Position numbers and translations under genes: made by a program
Assembly (NCBI GenBank): GCA_903970295.1
Contig: CAJCHQ010000403.1
Location: forward strand, 1 to 5,136
Direction of reading: 5' to 3'
From: Bryobacterales bacterium
GTDB taxonomy: Bacteria > Cyanobacteriota > Vampirovibrionia > Obscuribacterales > Obscuribacteraceae
Length of the DNA stretch: 5,136 nt
Notes under the pieces: model-generated
Told to the model about the DNA's origin: nothing
Database searches by the model: none
What the model saw: only the letters and a program-made list of their open reading frames with translations
In this document: piece by piece, positions 1 to 5,136 of the stretch
Layout of the letters: each line of letters opens with the position of its first letter
Position numbering within the stretch: the first letter of the stretch is position 1

Positions 1-286
1 CGCCTCGTCCCTGACCGCCTTGTCCAAAACCGCCGAGACCGCCTCGACCAAGTCCTCCCTGCCCAAACCGACCTTGACCCCAGCCGCCTTGCCCGAGCCG
101 ACCTTGACCAAGTGCTTGACCTTGTCCACCCTGACCGAATCGCCCGCCTCCAAGTCCTTGCCCGTACCCGCCACCCCAGGCACCGCGGCCTCCTCCGCGC
201 GCTTCTGCCATCAATGGAGAAAAAATAGAAACACATGTGACTGCTGCACAAAGAATCGTGGTGGCTCTAGTCTTCAAAACGCTCAT
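1..286 (-). CDS. Secreted glycine/glutamine-rich repeat protein (N-terminal part, 3' end beyond window)
   Basis: Reading the minus strand from the ATG at 286-284 gives 95 codons with no stop before the window edge. The first 29 residues form a textbook signal peptide: MSVLKTRATT with K5 and R7, a hydrophobic core at about 10-22 (ILCAAVTCVSIF), then SPLMAEA. Cleavage probably falls after A27 or A29. The mature part is almost entirely Gly, Gln, Arg, Leu and Phe, with single Trp/Tyr residues. It includes a ten-residue unit G-Q-G-R-(F/L)-G-Q-G-G-(W/L) at residues 60-69 and 70-79, and looser copies on either side. A GTGAGG Shine-Dalgarno lies 7 nt before the ATG. The family is not recognised. Low-complexity exported Gly-rich proteins can be surface, matrix or structural proteins, but no function is shown here. 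The signal peptide plus RBS make the gene call solid. Total length and C-terminal domains are unknown. The plus-strand open frame over the same bases is a shadow. Confidence 0.82.
   Translation of the reverse strand, partial: MSVLKTRATTILCAAVTCVSIFSPLMAEARGGGRGAWGGGYGQGLGGGRFGQGGQGQALGQGRLGQGGWGQGRFGQGGLGRGGLGGFGQGGQGRG
50..109 (-). repeat. Two tandem 30-bp coding repeats (Gly-Gln-Gly-Arg decapeptide)
   Basis: Two adjacent 30-bp units (109-80 and 79-50 on the minus strand) both start with GGTCAAGGTCGG and match at 22 of 30 bases. Each encodes G-Q-G-R-(L/F)-G-Q-G-G-(W/L). Several differences are synonymous third-position changes, so the peptide is better conserved than the DNA. That suggests selection on the protein repeat rather than a very recent duplication. 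Weaker copies occur at residues 46-55 and 80-93 of the same protein. Confidence 0.7.
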
Positions 287-293
287 ATTGTTT

Positions 294-300
294 ACCTCAC
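294..300 (-). promoter_or_regulatory. Ribosome binding site of the Gly-rich protein gene
   Basis: On the minus strand the sequence GTGAGGT ends 7 nt before the ATG at 286. It is a good match to the anti-Shine-Dalgarno complement and fixes the start of the signal-peptide-bearing frame. Confidence 0.65.
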
Positions 301-449
301 CTGGTACGGAAATCGCTGCAAGCTGCGTCCACTCGGGCTAAATCCGGTTCGCCTGGGTCTTACCGATAGCTCAAGGACAATCTCGCTTATGTGCCCATGA
401 TAATTTCGGACCGGCAAATCCACATCGGTACAAAGTAATTACCGGGCAT

Positions 450-463
450 ATGACTTTAGTCAT
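450..463. promoter_or_regulatory. 14-bp palindrome, candidate response-regulator operator
   Basis: The sequence ATGACT-TT-AGTCAT is a perfect inverted repeat with a 2-nt centre. A third half-site, ATGAC, follows at 462-466, so GTCATGAC at 459-466 is itself an 8-bp palindrome. The core fits ACT(N)nAGT with n=2, the kind of short dyad reported for VraR, a LiaR/NarL-family regulator. That parallel comes from memory of the family, not a search. The site lies about 46 bp upstream of the kinase ATG, overlapping the candidate -35. This position suits autoregulation by the downstream LuxR-type regulator. Binding itself is inferred. Confidence 0.45.
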
Positions 464-491
464 GACCGGACTGAAAATCCCAGGGTATGCT
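462..491 (+). promoter_or_regulatory. Candidate sigma70-type promoter for the two-component operon
   Basis: A -35-like ATGACC (462-467, 4/6 to TTGACA) and a -10-like TATGCT (486-491, 4/6 to TATAAT) are separated by 18 nt. Both boxes are weak, which would fit a promoter that needs an activator. The -35 overlaps the right half of the palindrome. The implied start near 498 would leave a very short leader before the RBS. This is tentative. Confidence 0.3.
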
Positions 492-498
492 GGAATTT

Positions 499-505
499 GA
501 GGGGG
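499..505 (+). promoter_or_regulatory. Ribosome binding site deciding the kinase start
   Basis: GAGGGGG at 499-505 precedes the ATG at 509 with normal spacing (GAGG, then six bases). It overlaps the alternative TTG start at 497, which has no upstream Shine-Dalgarno of its own. This favours ATG 509. Confidence 0.6.
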
Positions 506-508
506 GCT

Positions 509-1741
509 ATGCCAAACAGCTTAATGAATTCATTCAAAACCGAACTGAGCGTCAACTTTGAAAAAGGCTTGCGCTGGATCACTTTTTCCGTATTGATTTT
601 GACAGCAACTACTCAATTGCTCGTGCAACCTTTTTGGAATTCGATCCAGACCTCAGGAAACACCTGGATTTCGGATGGACTACTTATTGCGTTAGTGCTC
701 TGGACCATGTTTGCGCCCTCCAGTCGTTGGTCTACTCCGCTGAGATTTCTGTCCCTTATAGGCGAAGTCATAGTCGTTTACGCGGCCAGCATCTATGGTG
801 CACCACGCCTCTATTATTTCGTTTATATGTGTGTCGTGGCCAAGGCCGCCAGTCAGTTGGAATTAAAAGGATTGATCGCCTTGATGCTGGCGATTTATGG
901 GGCACACGCCACTGCTTCGGAACTGAAAATAGATAGTTACTATCATTATATGGCGTCGATAAATGCTATCGCTTTGCCAAGACGGCTGCCTTTCCTGGTG
1001 CATCTGGAGACTCAACTCTATTTTATTTTTTGCATGGTTGTCGTTGCAGCGATGATGAGAATCATGATTGCTGAACGCAAAACTAGATTATTAGCCGAAC
1101 AATTAACAAACGAGATCGAAGATCTAGCAGTTAGGTATGAGCGAGCGAGAATATCCCGCGATATTCATGATGCACTCGGACACACGCTGACGTCATTGAA
1201 CATCCAGCTAGACGTTGCCGAAACTATGTACGACAAGAATCAAACAACGGCCCGTCAGGCGCTTGCGGCGGCGAAAGATTTGGCTGCGAATTCCCTTTCA
1301 GACGTGCGGCAATCGGTGCACATGATCAGAGAACAAGATGGTTCGCCATTCGATCTGCAATCGGCCGTTGTCGGATTGGTTAGCAGGGCCAGGCGTAATC
1401 GTGAGATCGCCATCGATCTATCGATTGATGCACCAGAGTTGCCTCTCATTAAAGCTCACAATTTATTTTGTGTGATTCAGGAGTCTCTAACAAATGCGCA
1501 GAGACATTCTCACGCGACGAAGATTCAGATCGAGTTGAAACAAGAGACTGACAATATTCTTCTGCAAATCAAAGATGATGGAGCGGGCTTTGATCTCGGT
1601 ACATGCGACCAGGGACTGGGGCTTAAAAGCATGCAAGAGCGAATCGAAAGTCTGGGCGGCACCCTAAAAATTGCCACTTCGCCGGCCTCCGGCACAGCAG
1701 TCCAGGTTTGCGTACCGATGGCTTTACCGAAAGCGAGCTGA
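509..1741 (+). CDS. Sensor histidine kinase, HisKA_3 (NarL/LiaS/DesK-type), six-TM sensor
   Basis: This is a 410-residue membrane sensor kinase that should autophosphorylate on histidine and pass phosphate to the regulator encoded next to it. Six hydrophobic segments lie at about 23-43, 54-69, 80-98, 101-114, 119-135 and 168-188. Positive residues flank the cytoplasmic ends, leaving a loop of about 30 residues (136-167) outside. A short helical stretch (about 189-212) leads to the HisKA_3 dimerisation domain. There H220 lies in RDIHDALGHT, with the DxxxH arrangement (D221, H225) linked to phosphatase activity in this family. The HATPase_c domain (about 318-405) has an N box with E325 and N329 (ESLTNAQRH), a G1 box DDGAGFD (356-362) and a G2 box GLGLKSMQER (369-378). 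All key residues are present, so it should be active. There is no recognisable ligand domain such as PAS, so sensing is probably by the membrane part itself, as proposed for LiaS- and DesK-like kinases. The signal is unknown. The TTG at 497 would add four residues. Confidence 0.93.
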   Translation: MPNSLMNSFKTELSVNFEKGLRWITFSVLILTATTQLLVQPFWNSIQTSGNTWISDGLLIALVLWTMFAPSSRWSTPLRFLSLIGEVIVVYAASIYGAPRLYYFVYMCVVAKAASQLELKGLIALMLAIYGAHATASELKIDSYYHYMASINAIALPRRLPFLVHLETQLYFIFCMVVVAAMMRIMIAERKTRLLAEQLTNEIEDLAVRYERARISRDIHDALGHTLTSLNIQLDVAETMYDKNQTTARQALAAAKDLAANSLSDVRQSVHMIREQDGSPFDLQSAVVGLVSRARRNREIAIDLSIDAPELPLIKAHNLFCVIQESLTNAQRHSHATKIQIELKQETDNILLQIKDDGAGFDLGTCDQGLGLKSMQERIESLGGTLKIATSPASGTAVQVCVPMALPKAS

Positions 1742-1785
1742 TTGAAAAGGAGTCAATAACAGCAGTCAATGCGAGTATAAGAACT

Positions 1786-2433
1786 ATGGCCCCGGGAAAA
1801 ACAATAAAGATATTAGTTGTGGATGATCAGACGCTAGTGCGGCAGGGTCTAGCCACATTATTATCCGTCGAAGATGATTTCGAAATAGTGGGGCAGTCGG
1901 CAGACGGCACTCAGGCTTTTTTGCACGTCGAACAACTGCAGCCGGATGTTGTCCTGATGGATTTGAGAATGCCCATTTGCGACGGCATCACCGCTGCTGC
2001 TCGCATTCGTGAAAAATTTCCTCTAGTCAAAGTTCTGGCTTTGACGACATTCGACGATGACGAACTCATTTTCGAAGCGATCGAAGCTGGCGCCGCCGGC
2101 TACCTTCTCAAAGATACACCCAGAGAACAAGTCGCTGCGGCGGTGCGAGCCGTTTACCAGGGCAGCATGTATCTCGGTCCGACAATTGCACCGCGCATAG
2201 TATCGCAGCTGCACCGCGCTCCAGTGAAGACTTCCGGCACGGCTTCTCACTGGTTAACATCTCGTGAGCAGGAGGTTTTGAAGTTGATAGTACAAGGCAA
2301 AAGCAACAAGGAAATTGCGCTGCAATTGTCGATTACTGAAGGCACTGTCAAAAATCATGTCTCTAGCGTGTTAACAGCCATCGGTGCACGTGACCGTACT
2401 CAAGCCGTGCTCTGGGCGCAAGCCAATCTTTAG
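1786..2433 (+). CDS. Two-component response regulator, NarL/FixJ (REC-LuxR HTH) family
   Basis: This 215-residue transcriptional regulator is the partner of the kinase encoded just upstream, with a 44-nt gap. The receiver domain (about 7-122) shows the acidic pair D13-D14 (VVDDQTLVRQGL), the phosphoacceptor D59 (LMDLRMP), the conserved T87 (LALTTFDDD) and K109 (YLLKD). After a linker of about 30 residues, the LuxR-type helix-turn-helix (about 156-211) reads LTSREQEVLKLIVQGKSNKE and continues with recognition helix TEGTVKNHVSSVL (184-196). Length and domain order are standard, and all phosphorylation residues are intact. I chose ATG 1786 because it places the receiver at the usual distance from the N-terminus. 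An in-frame ATG at 1708 would overlap the kinase by 34 nt and add 26 residues of non-family sequence. An AAGGAG at 1747-1752 is too far from 1786 to be its RBS. It probably controls its own operon and perhaps the divergent exported protein gene. Confidence 0.93.
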   Translation: MAPGKTIKILVVDDQTLVRQGLATLLSVEDDFEIVGQSADGTQAFLHVEQLQPDVVLMDLRMPICDGITAAARIREKFPLVKVLALTTFDDDELIFEAIEAGAAGYLLKDTPREQVAAAVRAVYQGSMYLGPTIAPRIVSQLHRAPVKTSGTASHWLTSREQEVLKLIVQGKSNKEIALQLSITEGTVKNHVSSVLTAIGARDRTQAVLWAQANL

Positions 2434-2472
2434 ACCTCTACGTGCTGAAAGAAACAACTTCAAGAATTGAAA

Positions 2473-4842
2473 TTAGGTGCCGCTGAAAGTTGCGGCTCGT
2501 TTTTCGAGAAATGAGCGCACACCTTCCTTACAATCGTTAGTGGCCATCAGACCTCGAATCGTTGGGCCAAGAGCTTTGGCAGTTTGTTCAAACCCATCTC
2601 TTTCAGCCTGACGCGCAGAAGCGAGAGTAGCTTGAACGCCCAGAGGCGATTGCGCAGCGATCCGTTCGGCAATTTCAACAGCTTTTGTCAGTGCCTGCTC
2701 TGCCGGCACCACTTCTTGCACGATCCCGAGCCGGAAAGCTACTTCGGCATTGAATTCATCACCGGTGAGAAGGTAGCGCATGGCATTCCCCCAGCCCGCC
2801 ACTTGAGGCAGTCGCATGGTGGCACCGCCGAAAGCCATGATGCCGCGCGAAACTTCCATTTGACAAAAACGTGCATCAGCCGCGGCAACAACAATGTCGG
2901 CGGCGAGCGCCAGCTCAATACCCAAAGTCCAGCAGCGACCATGAACTGCCATCACTAGAGGTTTGCGACGTTCGCGGCCACCAGTCACACCCCATGGATC
3001 TACATATCCCTCAGGCAAAAAGGCTTGCCCCTGCGCAAACATCGGCATGGCTGTCGACAGATCCAATCCGGCGGTGAATGCCTGTCCGTGAGCAAAAAGA
3101 ACAGTGCATCGCAATGCCGGATCATCGTCGACGTCGGTCAATGCTTTAGCCAAACCTCTAAACATTTCCGGATCGAAAGCATTGAGTTTGTTTGGCCGAT
3201 CCAAGCCGACCAACAGCACGTGTCCACGACGTTCGATCGTTACACGATCCTCGATGCGAGTGACGGTTGCGGATCTATACTGTAGTTTCTGGCGCAAACC
3301 AGCAACCAGAAATCGGCGCAATATTTTGCCCGCAGGCGACTTCGGAATAGATTCGGCGAATTCCACCGCCCGGATTCGTTTGTACGAAGTGACTCGCTCG
3401 GCAATGAATTCCATCAATTCATTGGCTGTGACTTCGCTTCTTTTGACGACAATAGCATAGGGTACCTCGCCGCTTTCTTCGTCTGGGCAGGGTATCACAG
3501 CCGCGTCTGCGACAGCCGGATGTCGCAGAAGAAGTCCTTCGAGTTCGGCAGGAGCGACCTGAAAACCTTTGTACTTGATCAATTCTTTGACGCGGTCAAG
3601 CACCGTGAAGTAGCCTTCTTTGTCGACTTTACCGACGTCGCCTGTATGAAGCCAACCCTCATCGTCGAGCATATTTTTTGTTTCTGCGGGATTATCGAGA
3701 TAACCCTTCATCACTTGTGGACCCTTGATCCAGATCTCACCTTCTTGCTCCACGTCCAGATCTTTGTGAGTGGCGATATCCACAATCCGGCACAAGGTAT
3801 TTGGCAAAAGCAAACCAACAGTTCCGGAACGATTATCCTTGGCATGCTTGGTTCCACTATGGGTGCCTGGCGATGCTTCCGTCAGTCCGTAACCTTGAGT
3901 GACAACACATTTGAGACGCCGGGCGCAAGCGTCGTTCAAATCAGCATCCAAAGGTGCCGCTCCCGAAAAGACAACCTTCAAATTGGACAGATCGTATTTG
4001 TCGACCAACGGATGTTTTGCAAACATCAGCACCAGTGGCGGTGCAACATAAGTTTGCGTGACTTTGTAGTCTTGCAGTAGGCGCAGATAAAGTTCAACAT
4101 CGAACTGCGGCATCGTCACAACCGTTGCACCAACGAACATCAGTGCATTTACCAGGGCTGTCATTCCGTAAATATGAAAGAAGGGCAAAACGCTCAGAAC
4201 TACATCACTTTCTACCGTGGTTTCACTTTCTGTGAATTGGTTTATGTTAGCGACCAGGTTGTAGTGAGTAAGCATTACCCCTTTTGGCAGTCCGGTGGTG
4301 CCGCTGGAAAAAGGCAAAGCGACTACATCTTCTTTCGGATTTATTTTTACTTTTGGAGTTTTTTCTTCAGTTTGAAGCAAAGAGGCTAACGCTGTGGCGC
4401 CATCGGCTTGACCAAAGACAAATATTTCCGCTACCCCGGCTTCTTTCGCTGCTTGACTGGCTTTGTCCATAAGAGGAGCTACGGTGACCAGAAATTTAGC
4501 TTTCGTCATCTTCAGTTGCAGGGACAAGTCTTCCACTGAGGATAGCGGGTTAGCGGTCGTGACGATGCCACCGGCCAGAGCGGTGCCCAAAAAGACAACC
4601 GGATATTCGGGTAGATTTGGCGAATAGATCGCTAGAACGTCGCCTTTTTTGAAGCCCTTGGCGGCCAATGCCGCCGCCATACGGTCAATGTAGATGCCCA
4701 TCTTGGCGTATGTGATTGTTCGACCACTAATGCCATCGATGAAAGCCGGCTTTTCTCCCAACCTCTGGCAATTTTTCATGACTAATTGCGGCAGAGAGAT
4801 TTCCGGAATCTCGATATCGGGTCGCTGGCTTCTGAAAATCAT
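2473..4842 (-). CDS. Fused 4CL-like acyl-CoA synthetase / enoyl-CoA hydratase (crotonase), bifunctional
   Basis: This 789-residue protein has two complete enzymes in one frame. Residues 1-512 are an ANL-superfamily acyl-CoA ligase (acid + ATP + CoA to acyl-CoA + AMP + PPi). It has the P-loop FSSGTTGLPKGV (178-189), PFFHIYG (220-226), QGYGLTEASP (316-325), WLHTGDVG (397-404, ATP-ribose D402), the hinge region DRVKELIKYKGFQV (416-429) and PKSPAGKILRR (500-510) with catalytic K506. The motifs are closest to 4-coumarate/medium-chain-type ligases, although the plant box II Cys is Trp (GEIWIKG, 368-374). Residues about 530-789 are a full-length crotonase. AFTAGLDL (588-595) supplies the first oxyanion-hole region, and E643 (LGIELALAAD) and E663 (CQMEVSRGI) match the two catalytic glutamates of enoyl-CoA hydratase, 20 residues apart as in the rat enzyme. 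The linker is under 20 residues with no internal ATG near the junction, so separate translation of the second half is unlikely. GGAGG lies 5 nt before the ATG. It is cytoplasmic. The substrate is unknown. Confidence 0.93.
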   Translation of the reverse strand: MIFRSQRPDIEIPEISLPQLVMKNCQRLGEKPAFIDGISGRTITYAKMGIYIDRMAAALAAKGFKKGDVLAIYSPNLPEYPVVFLGTALAGGIVTTANPLSSVEDLSLQLKMTKAKFLVTVAPLMDKASQAAKEAGVAEIFVFGQADGATALASLLQTEEKTPKVKINPKEDVVALPFSSGTTGLPKGVMLTHYNLVANINQFTESETTVESDVVLSVLPFFHIYGMTALVNALMFVGATVVTMPQFDVELYLRLLQDYKVTQTYVAPPLVLMFAKHPLVDKYDLSNLKVVFSGAAPLDADLNDACARRLKCVVTQGYGLTEASPGTHSGTKHAKDNRSGTVGLLLPNTLCRIVDIATHKDLDVEQEGEIWIKGPQVMKGYLDNPAETKNMLDDEGWLHTGDVGKVDKEGYFTVLDRVKELIKYKGFQVAPAELEGLLLRHPAVADAAVIPCPDEESGEVPYAIVVKRSEVTANELMEFIAERVTSYKRIRAVEFAESIPKSPAGKILRRFLVAGLRQKLQYRSATVTRIEDRVTIERRGHVLLVGLDRPNKLNAFDPEMFRGLAKALTDVDDDPALRCTVLFAHGQAFTAGLDLSTAMPMFAQGQAFLPEGYVDPWGVTGGRERRKPLVMAVHGRCWTLGIELALAADIVVAAADARFCQMEVSRGIMAFGGATMRLPQVAGWGNAMRYLLTGDEFNAEVAFRLGIVQEVVPAEQALTKAVEIAERIAAQSPLGVQATLASARQAERDGFEQTAKALGPTIRGLMATNDCKEGVRSFLEKRAATFSGT
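2479..2504 (+). terminator. Possible rho-independent terminator for the two-component operon
   Basis: GCCGC (2479-2483) and GCGGC (2492-2496) form a 5-bp GC stem with an 8-nt loop. A short spacer and five T's (2500-2504) follow on the plus strand. It lies 45 nt after the regulator stop but inside the last codons of the convergent gene. The stem is short and the site is also coding sequence on the other strand, so this is only a candidate. Confidence 0.35.
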
Positions 4843-4847
4843 GTTTG

Positions 4848-4852
4848 CCTCC
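4848..4852 (-). promoter_or_regulatory. Ribosome binding site of the synthetase-crotonase fusion
   Basis: GGAGG on the minus strand lies 5 nt before the ATG at 4842. It is a strong site that fixes the start. It sits within the 63-nt gap after the aminotransferase stop, where I see no clear terminator hairpin, so read-through from the upstream gene is likely. Confidence 0.65.
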
Positions 4853-4905
4853 AGGCGATGTTGCGGGAGCGATGTGCACTTGCGGACGATTCTCTTTTTA
4901 TTCCG

Positions 4906-5136
4906 TTATTTAGTATGTCGTTTTGCCCAGGTCTCGATTCGATCGAATGCTTCGTTGAGTTCTTCTTCAGCCGCTCCGAAGGACAATCGTATGTGCTCTT
5001 CACCGGTCGGGCCAAAAGCACTGCCAGGAATGGTAATTACTTTGGCTTCTTCCAAAAGCTGCACGGCAAATTCGATTGACGATTTTATCCCTTCTACCTT
5101 TGGAAAGACGTAATAACCACCATTCGGTTTGACATA
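4906..5136 (-). CDS. Class I/II PLP-dependent aminotransferase (C-terminal 76 residues, 5' end beyond window)
   Basis: The minus-strand frame entering at 5136 and stopping at TAA 4908-4906 encodes the small-domain end of a fold-type I aminotransferase (aspartate/aromatic/alanine-type transaminases, PF00155). The family's usual closing pattern is present: YVKPNGGYYVFPKVEG (1-16 of the visible part), LLEEAKVITIPGSAFGPTGE (27-46), then EHIRLSFGAAEEEL (47-60). R50 in HIRLSF is the conserved arginine that binds the substrate alpha-carboxylate. The final helix DRIETWAKRH ends at the expected place. The PLP-binding lysine lies upstream, outside the window, so subclass and substrate cannot be set. 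It runs in the same direction as the fusion gene, 63 nt upstream of it, and is probably in one operon. Plus-strand and other minus-strand open frames here are shadows. Confidence 0.88.
   Translation of the reverse strand, partial: YVKPNGGYYVFPKVEGIKSSIEFAVQLLEEAKVITIPGSAFGPTGEEHIRLSFGAAEEELNEAFDRIETWAKRHTK

Larger units (their letters stand above)
287..508. other. Divergent intergenic/regulatory region
   Basis: These 222 bases separate the 5' ends of two divergent genes and hold no convincing coding frame. They contain the Gly-rich gene's RBS (294-300), a 14-bp palindrome (450-463), a candidate kinase promoter (462-491) and the kinase RBS (499-505). For the leftward gene the only -10-like hexamer I noted is TATCAT on the minus strand (402-397, 5/6 to consensus), without a good -35 at the right distance. 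If that were its promoter, the leftward transcript would have a leader of roughly 100 nt. Confidence 0.6.

Noticed and set aside
1..210. Repetitive left edge considered as a CRISPR array or non-coding satellite
   Set aside because: The repeats lack conserved direct repeats with unique spacers. They keep codon phase and encode a Gly-rich peptide after a signal sequence.
20..400. Plus-strand 126-residue open frame rich in Ser, Thr, Pro and Leu
   Set aside because: It is the antisense of the Gly-rich repeat gene and lacks an RBS. The minus-strand frame has both an RBS and a signal peptide.
497..508. TTG at 497 as the kinase start
   Set aside because: It overlaps the Shine-Dalgarno that serves ATG 509 and has no RBS of its own.
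2434..2472. TTCAA-GAA-TTGAA inverted repeat between the convergent genes as a terminator
   Set aside because: The stem is only 5 AT-rich base pairs with a 3-nt loop and no T-run follows on either strand.
3230..3310. Possibility that the crotonase half is a separate gene with its own start
   Set aside because: The frame runs through without a stop. There is no ATG near the domain boundary (the first downstream Met, residue 560, is already inside the crotonase fold) and I see no strong RBS.
3520..4080. Plus-strand 186-residue open frame
   Set aside because: It lies fully antisense to the acyl-CoA synthetase domain, shows no family motifs and has a composition typical of a shadow frame.
4694..5113. 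Plus-strand 139-residue open frame spanning the gap between the two minus-strand genes
   Set aside because: It is antisense to the start of the fusion gene and to the aminotransferase end, both of which have clear family motifs. It has no motif of its own.

Overview
This is a bacterial chromosomal window with dense gene packing, clear Shine-Dalgarno sites and mid-range GC (higher at the left edge). The sequence does not fix the taxon. The mixture of a glycine-rich exported protein, a NarL/LiaSR-type two-component system and a proteobacterial-like crotonase domain fits several poorly sampled phyla. A Vampirovibrionia/Obscuribacter-like source is only a guess.

Layout. At the left edge (286 down to 1, minus strand, running out of the window) is the start of a secreted glycine/glutamine-rich repeat protein with a clear signal peptide. 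It is separated by a divergent intergenic region (287-508) from a plus-strand two-component pair: a six-TM HisKA_3 sensor kinase (509-1741) and its NarL/LuxR-type response regulator (1786-2433). The intergenic region carries a 14-bp palindrome (450-463) just upstream of a plausible kinase promoter. This is a candidate operator for the regulator. The regulator gene converges on the minus-strand block, with a possible terminator hairpin inside the last codons of the opposing gene.

The minus-strand block reads from the right edge: the C-terminal end of a class I/II PLP aminotransferase (5136 to 4906), then, 63 nt downstream, a 789-residue protein (4842 to 2473). This protein joins a complete 4-coumarate-CoA-ligase-like acyl-CoA synthetase to a complete enoyl-CoA hydratase/isomerase (crotonase) domain. 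It is the most unusual item here: one polypeptide predicted to activate a carboxylic acid to its CoA thioester and then hydrate or isomerise the acyl-CoA.

How the genes may work together. The kinase/regulator pair is self-contained and may control itself and the divergent exported protein through the shared intergenic region. The aminotransferase and the fusion enzyme are probably co-transcribed and would fit amino-acid or aromatic/branched-acid catabolism, but the substrate cannot be read from the sequence. I found no RNA genes, insertion sequences, phage genes or CRISPR arrays.
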